From the NCBI GenBank assembly GCA_003222195.1, contig QHVB01000030.1:206170-270169 (forward strand): a DNA stretch of 64,000 nucleotides. The letters are read 5' to 3'. The stretch comes from Gemmatimonadota bacterium (GTDB taxonomy: Bacteria; Gemmatimonadota; Gemmatimonadetes; Gemmatimonadales; GWC2-71-9). Each line of letters begins with the position of its first letter. The stretch's first letter is position 1. The position numbers and the translations under genes are program-made. Under the pieces are notes generated by a model that saw nothing but the letters and a program-made list of their open reading frames with translations, had not been told where the DNA came from and searched no databases. Shown in pieces: positions 18,066-26,454 of the stretch.

Positions 18066-20213
18066 TCAGGGAGTCGGCTTGTCTCCCAGCCCCGCCAGGT
18101 CGAGCAGGAACGCGTATTCAAACGCCACATCGTGCCACCGCTTGTAGCGACCCGATGCGCCGCTGTGCCCCGCCTCCATGTTCGTCCGCAAAATCAGGCG
18201 GTTCGTGTCGGTCTTCGTGGCGCGAAGCCTGGCAGTCCATTTCGCCGGCTCGACATAAAGCACCTGCGTATCGTAGAGCCCGGCCGTGATGAGCAGGTTC
18301 GGATACCCCTTCCGCTCGACGTTGTCATACGGTGAATACGAGAGCATGTACCGGTAGAAGGTCGAGTCGTGGGGATTGCCCCATTCATCGTATTCACCAG
18401 TCGTCAACGGAATCGTGGAGTCCATCATCGTCGTGATCACGTCGACATACGGCACGCCGGCGATGACGCCCTTGAACAGCTCCGGCCGCATGTTGACGAC
18501 CGCGCCCATGAGCAGCCCGCCCGCGCTGGCCCCACGCGCAAACAGGCGATCAGGCGAGGTGTAGCCGCGACGGACCAGATCGTCGGCAACGTCGACAAAG
18601 TCGTTGAATGTGTTCTTCTTCTGCAGTTGCCGGCCGTTCTCATACCAGGCACGGCCCATTTCCGATCCGCCGCGAATGTGCGCGATCGCGAACGCGAAAC
18701 CGCGATCGAGCAGTGAGAGCCGGTCGGACGAGAACGTCGGATCGCTGCTCGCCCCGTACGATCCGTAGCCGGTCAGCAGCAAGGGAGCGGGGCGGGCGAT
18801 GCCCTTCCGATACACGATCGACACGGGCACGCGCGCGCCGTCGCGCGCGTTCGTGAAGAACCGTTCCGTGACGTAGTTGGCCGGGTCGAAGCCCCCCAGG
18901 ATTTGATCGCGCTTGAGCAGCGTTTTCTGCCTGGTCCGCATGTCGTAGTCGTACGTCGAGGATGGCGTCGTCAGCGACGTGTATCCGTAGCGCAGCACGG
19001 ACGTGTCGAACTCGCGGTTGGTACTGACGAACGCGAGATACGCCGGCTCGCCGAAGTCGAGGTAATATTCGTTCTGGCCGCTCCACGGGCGCACCCGCAG
19101 CTGCCCCAGGCCGTCCCGCCGCTCGCTCAGCACCAGATAGTCGCGGAAGAACTCGAAGTCCTCGAGCAGCACATCCGGCCGATGCGCAATCACTTCCTCC
19201 CAGTTCGCGCGACTCGGCCGAGCGACAGGCGTGCGCATGAGCCGGAAGTTCTTGGCATGGTCGTTCGTCAGGATATAGAAGTAGTCGCCGAAATGGTTGG
19301 CGTAATACTCGTGGCCCCGTTCGCGCGGGAAGATGACCTTGAACGGCGCGTCGGGTTGGTCGGCGCGGACGTAACTATACTCGGTCGCCATTGTTTGCGA
19401 CGACTGCGCCATGATGTACCTCCGCGATTTGGTCTTGAAGACCGAGACGTAATACGTCTCATCCTTGTCTTCGTAAACCAGTTGATCGGTCCCCGCGGGT
19501 GTGCCGAGCCGGTGCCGGTAGATTTGATAGGGCCGCACGGTGACGGAATCGGGCTTCGTGTAAAACAGCGTGCGGTTGTCCTCGGCCCACGCGATCCCGC
19601 CGATGGCGCGCGGAATGAGGTCGGACAGGGTTTCACCCGTCCGCAGATTCTTGAAGCGAATGGAGCTGACGCGACCGCCCGTGGTATCCACCGCAAACGC
19701 GAGCAGGTCCTCCCCGGAGCTGATGTCCCAGGCTCTGATGAGGAACGTTGGCTTGCCTTCGGCGACCACGTTCGCATCGATCATGATTTCTTCGGGCTCG
19801 TTGAGCAAGCCGCGCTTGCGGGCGTAGATGGGGTAGTTCTTCCCTTCCACGAGCCGCGTGTAGTAGAAGTAATTGCCCTCGCGGAACGGCACGGACTGGT
19901 CGTTCTGGAGCACGCGCCCCTTCATCTCCTCGTAGAGCCGATCCTGCAGTGCTTCGGTGTGCGCCATGACGGCCTGCGTATACGCGTTCTCATCCTCGAG
20001 GTATTTGATGACTTCCGGGTTGCTGCGTTCCTTCAACCAGTAGTACGAGTCGATGCGGACGGTGCCGTGCTCGTCGAAGCGGTGGGGCCGCACGGCGGCC
20101 AGCGGTGGTGTGAGCGTCGCTGCCGCGGTGGAGGTCGCAGCGGCCTGGGCCAGGATGATGCCTGGAGCAAAGCCAATGAGGGCGAGCGCGAGCGATCGAA
20201 TTCGGGATGCCAT
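18066..20213 (-). CDS. Secreted S9A serine peptidase (oligopeptidase B/prolyl oligopeptidase family)
   Basis: About 715 residues. A signal peptide MASRIRSLALALIGFAPGIILAQ is seen when starting at ATG 20213; an ATG 12 bases further upstream (20225) would add MRHS. Residues of about 50-440 form the seven-bladed propeller gate; about 450-715 form the alpha/beta hydrolase. The nucleophile motif GASAGG lies in DRLFARGASAGGLLMGAVV, the His is in METNMEAGHSGASGR-like EAGHSGASGRYKRW, and an Asp (GLYDTQV) lies between them. The sequence ELxx PYDNVERKGYPNLLITAG is typical of oligopeptidase B (PtrB), cleaving after basic residues. It probably acts in the periplasm on short peptides. It converges on ubiA. 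Confidence 0.92.
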   Translation of the reverse strand: MASRIRSLALALIGFAPGIILAQAAATSTAAATLTPPLAAVRPHRFDEHGTVRIDSYYWLKERSNPEVIKYLEDENAYTQAVMAHTEALQDRLYEEMKGRVLQNDQSVPFREGNYFYYTRLVEGKNYPIYARKRGLLNEPEEIMIDANVVAEGKPTFLIRAWDISSGEDLLAFAVDTTGGRVSSIRFKNLRTGETLSDLIPRAIGGIAWAEDNRTLFYTKPDSVTVRPYQIYRHRLGTPAGTDQLVYEDKDETYYVSVFKTKSRRYIMAQSSQTMATEYSYVRADQPDAPFKVIFPRERGHEYYANHFGDYFYILTNDHAKNFRLMRTPVARPSRANWEEVIAHRPDVLLEDFEFFRDYLVLSERRDGLGQLRVRPWSGQNEYYLDFGEPAYLAFVSTNREFDTSVLRYGYTSLTTPSSTYDYDMRTRQKTLLKRDQILGGFDPANYVTERFFTNARDGARVPVSIVYRKGIARPAPLLLTGYGSYGASSDPTFSSDRLSLLDRGFAFAIAHIRGGSEMGRAWYENGRQLQKKNTFNDFVDVADDLVRRGYTSPDRLFARGASAGGLLMGAVVNMRPELFKGVIAGVPYVDVITTMMDSTIPLTTGEYDEWGNPHDSTFYRYMLSYSPYDNVERKGYPNLLITAGLYDTQVLYVEPAKWTARLRATKTDTNRLILRTNMEAGHSGASGRYKRWHDVAFEYAFLLDLAGLGDKPTP

Positions 20214-20277
20214 GGAGTGCCTCATCGAAAGGGCAGGTGTTCGAAGTAACGCCGGCGCGACGCGTCTAGCCAGAGGG

Positions 20278-20283
20278 TATGTT
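20278..20283 (+). promoter_or_regulatory. Candidate -10 box TATGTT for ubiX (leaderless type)
   Basis: TATGTT ends 8 bases before the ubiX ATG, and no Shine-Dalgarno sequence intervenes. The same TAnnTT pattern stands at a similar distance before many other first genes in this window. No clear -35 element is seen. Confidence 0.45.
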
Positions 20284-20291
20284 TCCGGGCC

Positions 20292-20882
20292 ATGTCAAAC
20301 CCGCCCGCTCCCGTTGTCTTCGCGATCACCGGGGCTTCCGGTGCGCCGTACGCCGTGCGGCTGCTCGAGATTCTCGCTAACGATCACGTGCCGACATGGC
20401 TGCTCGTCTCAACCCACGGATGGCGGCTGCTGGCCGAGGAGTGCGGGATCAAGGACGAAGCGGCGCTCAAGAAGGCGACCGGAGGGGACTGGCAAAGCGT
20501 CCGCACCTTCAACGACGCCGACCGCGGCGCCGAGCCGGCGTCGGGATCGGTGCAGACACGCGGGATGGTGGTGTGCCCGTGCTCGATGGGGACGATGGCC
20601 GCGATCGCGCAGGGGACCAGCCGGTCTCTCATCGAGCGCGCGGCGGACGTGACGCTCAAAGAGCGGCGCAAGCTCGTCCTCGTGCCGCGCGAGACGCCCC
20701 TCTCGCTCGTTCACCTGCGCAACATGACACTCGCGGCGGAAGCCGGCGCGACCATACTTCCCGCGGCTCCGGGGTTCTATCAACGCCCAAAAGAAATCGG
20801 CCAACTCGTGGACTTCATCGTGCAGCGGATCGTGGACCACTTGGGGCTCGAGATCCGGATCATCAAGCCATGGCAGGGGTGA
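20292..20882 (+). CDS. ubiX: Flavin prenyltransferase UbiX (supplies prenyl-FMN to UbiD)
   Basis: A 196-residue flavoprotein that attaches a dimethylallyl group to FMN, making the cofactor needed by UbiD decarboxylases. Motifs: FAITGASGAPYAVRLLE at the N-terminus, MVVCPCSMGTMAAIAQGTS in the FMN-binding core, and the C-terminal VPRETPLSLVHLRNMTLAAEAG with the conserved ETPL segment. The partner ubiD lies about 4 kb upstream, beyond the S9 peptidase on the other strand. The stop overlaps the next gene's ATG by one base (TGATG), so the two are coupled. Confidence 0.95.
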   Translation: MSNPPAPVVFAITGASGAPYAVRLLEILANDHVPTWLLVSTHGWRLLAEECGIKDEAALKKATGGDWQSVRTFNDADRGAEPASGSVQTRGMVVCPCSMGTMAAIAQGTSRSLIERAADVTLKERRKLVLVPRETPLSLVHLRNMTLAAEAGATILPAAPGFYQRPKEIGQLVDFIVQRIVDHLGLEIRIIKPWQG

Positions 20883-21313
20883 TGACAGACGTTCGTGAGC
20901 TACTGTCCCGCGAAGTCACACCGGAGCTGTATCGCGAGATTCGTGAGCTCTGGAAAGCGCATTCGATCGCTGAGGACGGTCGCGATATCGCCGGGCTCAT
21001 CGCCACGCTGACGCCGGACTGTGTCTACGAAGTCGTCGGTGAGGAAGGCGCGCGCTGGGAGGGACATAGCGGGGCAACGCGCTTCTACACGGAGCTCCTC
21101 GGCGCAATCCCCGACATCCACTTCGATCTCCAGCAGATCGTGATCGGCCCGCAAGGCGTGTGCGAGGAAGCCCAAGTCACAGGAACGCAGCAGGGCAGGT
21201 GGCTCTCCCACGCGCCGACGGGTGCCAACGTGGAGTTTCGCCTTGTGATCTTTTTCCCCTGGGACTCGCGGATCAAGAAGTTCAAGGGTGAACGCGTGTT
21301 CATATTCATGTGA
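20882..21313 (+). CDS. SnoaL/NTF2-like fold protein
   Basis: A 143-residue protein of the NTF2-like/SnoaL superfamily. The pattern is typical: an N-terminal helix, DIAGLIATLTPDCVYEVVG, a GHSGATRFYTELLGAIPDIHFDLQ turn-strand unit and a final beta-hairpin ending FKGERVFIFM. Members include polyketide cyclases, ester cyclases and small-molecule binders; nothing here tells which. The start ATG overlaps the ubiX stop, so it is expressed with ubiX. A role in quinone or flavin chemistry is only suggested by position. Confidence 0.75.
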   Translation: MTDVRELLSREVTPELYREIRELWKAHSIAEDGRDIAGLIATLTPDCVYEVVGEEGARWEGHSGATRFYTELLGAIPDIHFDLQQIVIGPQGVCEEAQVTGTQQGRWLSHAPTGANVEFRLVIFFPWDSRIKKFKGERVFIFM

Positions 21314-21327
21314 GAGAGACGACCGGA

Positions 21328-23901
21328 ATGCCCATACTTTCCCCGATCTGCGCCGCACTCGTCGCCGTCTTCCTGCAGTTAGCGGACTCCGTCCCGCCCA
21401 AACCCGCGGCCCCACCCGGCGCGTGGCGCAACCTGATCGGCGCGTACGTCGCCGACCGCGACACCCTCTACGTCTACGAGAACAGCGGCACGCTGCTTGT
21501 TCTGGTGGACTCGACAGTGCCCGCCAGGCTTGCGCAGCGGTCGGAGTCAGTCTTCACGGCTCCCGTGGAAAGCCCGCTGGGCGGCTCGATCGTGTTCCGC
21601 AAAAACGCGGTCTTCGCGGAGCGCCGTGCCTGGCATCGCCTTCAGCTCGGGTCCGCCGGCCAACTGCGGCTCGAGCCCGTCCGTCCGGTCGCGGAGCTGC
21701 TGCAGGTCGACCGCGCGCTGACGCCACCCGCCGAAAGCGGCGCGTTCCTCGTCCCCGACCTCGTCGAGCCGGCGGCGCTCGATTCGAGCATCCATCTCGA
21801 CATCCGCTACGCGACAACCAACAACTTCCTGAGCAGTGTGTTCTACTCGTCGCCTCACGCGTTCCTGCAGCGTCCCGCCGCGGTGGCGCTGGTGCAGGCC
21901 GCGCGTACGCTGCGGCCGCTTGGCTATGGCCTCCTGATCCACGATGCCTACCGGCCGTGGTACGTGACGAAGGTCTTCTGGGACGCAACGCCGGCCGCTT
22001 CGCGCTGGCTCGTGGCGGATCCCGCCAAGGGCTCCAAGCACAACCGCGGCGCGGCGGTCGACATCACGCTGTACGACCTAAAGACCGGGGCGCCCGTCGA
22101 GATGCCTTCCACGTATGACGAAGCAACGCCGCGCGCCCACGCCGACTTCCCAGGCGGGACGTCATTGCAACGCTGGCACCGTGCGCTGCTGCGTCGCGTG
22201 CTCGAGAGACAAGCCTTCACCGTAAATCCGAGCGAGTGGTGGCACTTCGACTTCCGGGATTGGGCGCGGTACCCGATTCTGAACACGACATTCGAAGCGC
22301 TGCTGCTCCGCCCCGCGTCCCAGGACACGACGCGTTACACCCACGCCGACACGTTGCGCGGCTCGAATGGCCCGGCGCGCGCCTGGTGGGACGTACAGTT
22401 CTACGATCTGCACACGCGCGTGAACCCGCGCGATTCCAGCATCAGCGGATGGAACGGCATCACCTATCGCGTGCTGCAGCCCTCACAGAGGATGCAAATC
22501 GATCTTCAGGTGCCGCTCGAGGTTGACAGCATGGTCCAGGACCGCCGCAAGGTCACTTACCGACGCGACGGCAACGCCTTCTTCGTCACTCTGGCGGCGC
22601 GGCAGCGCCCGGGTGAGACCGGGACGATCACGGTCTGGTATCACGGCAAGCCGCACGTGGGACGGCGATTGCCCTGGGATGGCGGGTTCACGTTCCCCAC
22701 CGACAGCGTGGGCCGCCAGTGGATCGCCACCGCCAATGAAGGGCTCGGGGCCAGCGTGTGGTGGCCCAACAAGGACTATCTAGCCGACGAGCCCGACAGC
22801 CAGCGCATCGCAATCACCGTGCCCGATCCCTTGATCGACGTGTCGAACGGGCGGCTGCGCAGCACGACCAAAAACCGCGACGGGACGACGACGTACGAAT
22901 GGTTCGTGACGAGCCCGATCAACAACTATGACGTCACGATCAACGCCGGTCAGTACACGCACTTCAGTGACACCCTCGATGGCGAAGCGGGACGGCTGTC
23001 ACTCGACTTCTGGCCGCTCGACTACCATGCCGACACGGCGCGCCGGCAGTTTCAGCAGGCGATCCCGCTGCTCCGGTGCTTCGAGCACTGGTTCGGTCCG
23101 TATCCCTGGTACGCCGACGGCTATAAGCTCGTCGAGACGCCGCACCTCGGCATGGAGCATCAGAGTGCTGTCGCCTACGGGAATCATTACCTCAATGGCT
23201 ATCTGGGCCGCGACTTGTCCGGAACGGGCCTCGGCCTCCAGTGGGACTTCATCATCGTCCACGAGAGCGCCCACGAGTGGTGGGGCAACAACATCTCGGC
23301 GCAAGATCACGCCGACATGTGGCTGCACGAGAGCTTCGCGAATTACGCCGAGGGGATCTACACCGAGTGCCGCCTGGGGAAGATGGCCGGCGCGGCCTAC
23401 ATGATCGGCGCGCGCGGCGGCGTGCGCAACGACCGGCCCGTCGTGCCCACGTTCGGTGTGAACGCGCAGGGCTCGGGCGACATGTATCCCAAGGGTGGGA
23501 ACATGTTGCACACGATTCGTGCGATCGTCGACGATGACGCCAAGTGGCGCGACATCTTGCGCGGTTTGAACAAGACCTTCTATCACCAGACGGTCACCGG
23601 CAAGCAGGTCGAGGATTACATCAGCCACGAGGCCGGGATCGATCTCAGCAAGCTGTTCGCGCAGTACCTCAGCACCACCAAGATCCCGGTATTCGAGTTC
23701 CGCGTGCAGGGCAGCACGCTCTCCTATCACTGGGCGAACGTCGTCCCGGGATTCGACATGCCGGTCCGCGTGCAGCTTCCGGGAATGGGGACCCGGCTGT
23801 TGCGCCCCACCGAAGCGTGGCAGACCCTGGAAGCTTCACCGCGCGCGGCCGAGCTGAGCGTCGACGAGAATTTCTATGTGACGGCGTCGCAGGCGCCGTG
23901 A
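21328..23901 (+). CDS. Fused secreted metallopeptidase: VanX-type M15D domain + M1 aminopeptidase domain
   Basis: An 857-residue protein with signal peptide MPILSPICAALVAVFLQLADS. Residues of about 125-330 match D-Ala-D-Ala dipeptidases (M15D/VanX): SKHNRGAAVD at 236-245 gives the zinc His238 and Asp245, and EWWH at 303-306 gives the catalytic Glu and the third zinc ligand. From about 360 the sequence is an M1 gluzincin: HESAH at 645-649, then exactly 18 residues to Glu668 in LHESFANYAEG. The M1 exopeptidase GxMEN motif appears as GMEHQ near residue 609. Both zinc sites look intact, so it could trim cell-wall dipeptides and peptides in the periplasm. GTG at 21310 is an alternative start. Confidence 0.85.
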   Translation: MPILSPICAALVAVFLQLADSVPPKPAAPPGAWRNLIGAYVADRDTLYVYENSGTLLVLVDSTVPARLAQRSESVFTAPVESPLGGSIVFRKNAVFAERRAWHRLQLGSAGQLRLEPVRPVAELLQVDRALTPPAESGAFLVPDLVEPAALDSSIHLDIRYATTNNFLSSVFYSSPHAFLQRPAAVALVQAARTLRPLGYGLLIHDAYRPWYVTKVFWDATPAASRWLVADPAKGSKHNRGAAVDITLYDLKTGAPVEMPSTYDEATPRAHADFPGGTSLQRWHRALLRRVLERQAFTVNPSEWWHFDFRDWARYPILNTTFEALLLRPASQDTTRYTHADTLRGSNGPARAWWDVQFYDLHTRVNPRDSSISGWNGITYRVLQPSQRMQIDLQVPLEVDSMVQDRRKVTYRRDGNAFFVTLAARQRPGETGTITVWYHGKPHVGRRLPWDGGFTFPTDSVGRQWIATANEGLGASVWWPNKDYLADEPDSQRIAITVPDPLIDVSNGRLRSTTKNRDGTTTYEWFVTSPINNYDVTINAGQYTHFSDTLDGEAGRLSLDFWPLDYHADTARRQFQQAIPLLRCFEHWFGPYPWYADGYKLVETPHLGMEHQSAVAYGNHYLNGYLGRDLSGTGLGLQWDFIIVHESAHEWWGNNISAQDHADMWLHESFANYAEGIYTECRLGKMAGAAYMIGARGGVRNDRPVVPTFGVNAQGSGDMYPKGGNMLHTIRAIVDDDAKWRDILRGLNKTFYHQTVTGKQVEDYISHEAGIDLSKLFAQYLSTTKIPVFEFRVQGSTLSYHWANVVPGFDMPVRVQLPGMGTRLLRPTEAWQTLEASPRAAELSVDENFYVTASQAP

Positions 23902-24380
23902 GACTGGGCGTCGTCTCGGATACGCACGGCATGCTGCGGCCGCAGGTATTCGAGATCTTCAAGGAAGTCGATCACATCCTGCATGGCGGGGACGTAGGGC
24001 GCGAGGATCTCCTCATCGAGCTGCGCGCGCTCGCGCCCGTAACGGCGGTGTACGGCAACAGCGACGGCTTCGATCTCCGGGCCAAGCTTCCCCAGGTTGC
24101 CGAGCTCGAGTTGGATGGCTTCGCCGTCGTCGTCACGCACGGCGATCAGTTCGGCCGTCCCAACGCCGCGAAGCTGCACGAGGCGTTTCCCGACGCCGAG
24201 ATCATCATTTATGGCCATTCTCACCGCCCGCTACTCGAGCTCATCGATAAAACCGTCACCGTCATGAATCCGGGCGGGGCGGGAGCCCCGCGGTTCGGGA
24301 TTCCGCCGAGTGTCGGAATTCTGGAGCTCGAGCCGGGGATACCGCCGCGGGGACGGATTGTACCGCTCCGCAGCGACTGA
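23898..24380 (+). CDS. YfcE/MJ0936-type metallophosphoesterase
   Basis: A 160-residue calcineurin-like phosphoesterase. The metal-binding motifs follow in the usual order: SDTHG near residue 8, HGGDVG near residue 29, GNSD near 51, VTHGDQ near 79 and YGHSH near 105, with a final NPGGAGAPR. Small proteins of this type act as phosphodiesterases on unknown nucleotides in vitro. The GTG overlaps the stop of the fused peptidase as GTGA, so it is in the same operon. Cytoplasmic. Confidence 0.92.
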   Translation: MRLGVVSDTHGMLRPQVFEIFKEVDHILHGGDVGREDLLIELRALAPVTAVYGNSDGFDLRAKLPQVAELELDGFAVVVTHGDQFGRPNAAKLHEAFPDAEIIIYGHSHRPLLELIDKTVTVMNPGGAGAPRFGIPPSVGILELEPGIPPRGRIVPLRSD

Positions 24381-25011
24381 GCACGTCGTTGTGCTCTTGC
24401 TCGTGGCGGCTCTGGGGTGCACCAGTCATGCGGCCCCTCCTCCCGCTCGGGCCCCCGCCCCAAGTCCCGCGCGGCGCGGCTCGCCGGCCGCCGCAGCGTC
24501 GAGTGCGCTGGACGACGTGGTACAGAGCGATCTGGTCGCAGACCAGGCGTTCCCGTGGTCCGCAGGGCGGCCGCTCGCCTGGCGCGACTTCCAGGGGTCT
24601 CCGCCCTCGGAGGGCTCGGAGGGCGCGAAAATCTCGTACACGCTGTACTCAGGCTGGAAATGCAGAGGTGAAGTGTTCGAGTTTCGGGTGATCGTCGGAT
24701 TCCGGCCGCGGCAGTCCTGGGTCAAGGCGATGGTCCTGAACGACAGCACGCAACGCCGGACCATCCTGGGTCACGAACAGACGCATTTCGATCTGGCGGA
24801 GGTGCACGCCCGCCGGATGCGGCGGGCATTCGGGGATTTGGTCCGCCCCTGCGCCAGGACCGATGCGGACCTGAGCGCCGTTGCGCAGCGGCTCGCCCTG
24901 GAGGAGAAGGCCGAGCAGCGCCGCTACGATACCGAGACGAACCATGGGCTCCTGGCGGACCACCAGGCGGCGTGGAGCCGGGACGTCACGCGGCGACTCG
25001 GCGGTTCGTAG
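24358..25011 (+). CDS. DUF922-type lipoprotein, putative zinc protease
   Basis: About 217 residues. The TTG at 24358 gives a lipoprotein signal (MYRSAATEHVVVLLLVAALGC) with lipobox ALGC; a GTG at 24391 would be too short. After a Pro/Ala-rich spacer (about 25-60), the core resembles DUF922: PLAWRDFQGSPP near residue 80, then a HExxH-like motif HEQTHFDLAEVHARRM near residue 140. DUF922 proteins are predicted zinc-dependent proteases; none of this size is well characterised to my knowledge. The start overlaps the end of the phosphoesterase gene by 23 bases. Confidence 0.72.
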   Translation: MYRSAATEHVVVLLLVAALGCTSHAAPPPARAPAPSPARRGSPAAAASSALDDVVQSDLVADQAFPWSAGRPLAWRDFQGSPPSEGSEGAKISYTLYSGWKCRGEVFEFRVIVGFRPRQSWVKAMVLNDSTQRRTILGHEQTHFDLAEVHARRMRRAFGDLVRPCARTDADLSAVAQRLALEEKAEQRRYDTETNHGLLADHQAAWSRDVTRRLGGS

Positions 25012-25080
25012 GCCCATCTGGCGCGGAACGGAAAATGGCTGGATCGTGTCTAATGTACGGCTCCCCCTCGAGGTGACACC

Positions 25081-26454
25081 ATGCGTTCGCTTCGACTTGC
25101 CTCGCTAGCAACGTTGCGCGCGTTCCGTCCCACTCGGCGGCAACTGATCGGGATCGGTGTGGCCATTCTCGTGCCAAGCGCTTGGCTGCTGGCGCGAGGT
25201 CCCGCAGGTCCGGATAATTCCCTCGTCGCGCGCGTCAAGCGCGGTCCGTTTGCCGTCACCGTGACCACCTCCGGCGAGCTGCGGGCGCGGCAGTTCGTCC
25301 AAATCACCGCACCCGCCGGCGCGCAGCAAGCCGGCGCGTGGCAGATGAAGATCCAGTCCATCGTGCCGGAAGGGACGATCGTAAAACAGGGTGACGTGGT
25401 CGCGGAACTCGACCGCTCGACCCTGGCGAACAAGTTCGACGAGGTGCGCCTCGCTCTCCAGAAAGCGGAGGCGCAGTACGAGCAGGCGATGCTCGACTCC
25501 ACGCTGACGCTCTCAACGGCGCGCGAGAACATTCGCACGATGGAGTTGGCGCTCGAGGAGAAACGCCTCGCCAAGGAGCAGGCGGTGTACGAGGCGCCCA
25601 CGGTACGTCGCCAGGCGGAGATCGATTACGAGCGAGCCGAGCGCGCCCTGACGCAGGCGCGGTCCGACTACCAGACGAAGACCGAACAGGCCAAAGCCAA
25701 GATGCGCGAGGTCGGTGCCGATCTCCAGCGGCAGCGCAATCTGCTGAAGGTCGTGCAGGACGTGATGACGGGGTTCACGATCCGCGCGCCGGCGCCCGGG
25801 ATGGTGATCTACGTGAAGGAATGGAACGGCCGCAAGCGCACGGCCGGCTCGCAGGTGAACGCTTGGGAGCCGGGTGTGGCCACGCTACCGGACCTCACGC
25901 AAATGGAATCTGTCACCTACGTCAACGAGATCGACGTGCGCAAGCTTGCCGTCGGCCAGCCCGTGACGCTCACGCTCGATGCCGATCCTACCAAGCACCT
26001 CACCGGAACCGTGGCGAGTGTCGCGAACGTCGGTGAACAGCGGCCCAACGCTGACGCGAAGGTTTTCGAGGTGAAGGTGACGGTCCAGGGCTCGGACACG
26101 ACGCTGCGTCCCGGGATGACGACCGGGAATGCGATCGAGACCCTCAAGCTCAACGTGGCGCTATACGTGCCGCTCGAAGCGGTGAGCAGCGCGGGCGGCA
26201 TCCCGTTCGTGTATCACCAGGACGGTGGACGCATCGTGAAACAGGAAGTGATCACCGGGCCGATGAACGACGACGAGGTGGTGATCATTCGCGGCCTCGA
26301 GGAGAACGACCGGGTGCTGCTGACGCCTCCACCGGATCACGACCGAATCGCGCTGACGCGTCTCCCGGCGTCTGTGCGCGACAGCCTGCCGGTGGCAGGC
26401 GGTGACACCGCACCCCGGGGAGGCAACGTCGCAGTTCCACCGCCAGTGCGGTGA
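25081..26454 (+). CDS. HlyD/MacA-type periplasmic adaptor of an efflux system
   Basis: A 457-residue membrane fusion protein. An N-terminal anchor helix (about 20-40, IGIGVAILVPSAWLLA) is followed by a lipoyl/barrel-sandwich half (about 55-110), a long coiled-coil hairpin rich in Glu, Lys and Ala (about 110-220), the second lipoyl half (FTIRAPAPGMVIYV) and a beta-barrel. It joins an inner membrane permease to the TolC-type channel two genes on. The ribosome site GAGGTG at 25070-25075 lies 5 bases before the ATG. GTGA overlap with the next gene. The C-terminal tail is Pro/Arg-rich. Confidence 0.92.
   Translation: MRSLRLASLATLRAFRPTRRQLIGIGVAILVPSAWLLARGPAGPDNSLVARVKRGPFAVTVTTSGELRARQFVQITAPAGAQQAGAWQMKIQSIVPEGTIVKQGDVVAELDRSTLANKFDEVRLALQKAEAQYEQAMLDSTLTLSTARENIRTMELALEEKRLAKEQAVYEAPTVRRQAEIDYERAERALTQARSDYQTKTEQAKAKMREVGADLQRQRNLLKVVQDVMTGFTIRAPAPGMVIYVKEWNGRKRTAGSQVNAWEPGVATLPDLTQMESVTYVNEIDVRKLAVGQPVTLTLDADPTKHLTGTVASVANVGEQRPNADAKVFEVKVTVQGSDTTLRPGMTTGNAIETLKLNVALYVPLEAVSSAGGIPFVYHQDGGRIVKQEVITGPMNDDEVVIIRGLEENDRVLLTPPPDHDRIALTRLPASVRDSLPVAGGDTAPRGGNVAVPPPVR

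Noticed and set aside
18903..20249. 448-codon plus-strand open frame
   Set aside because: Antisense to the S9 peptidase; no recognisable domain.
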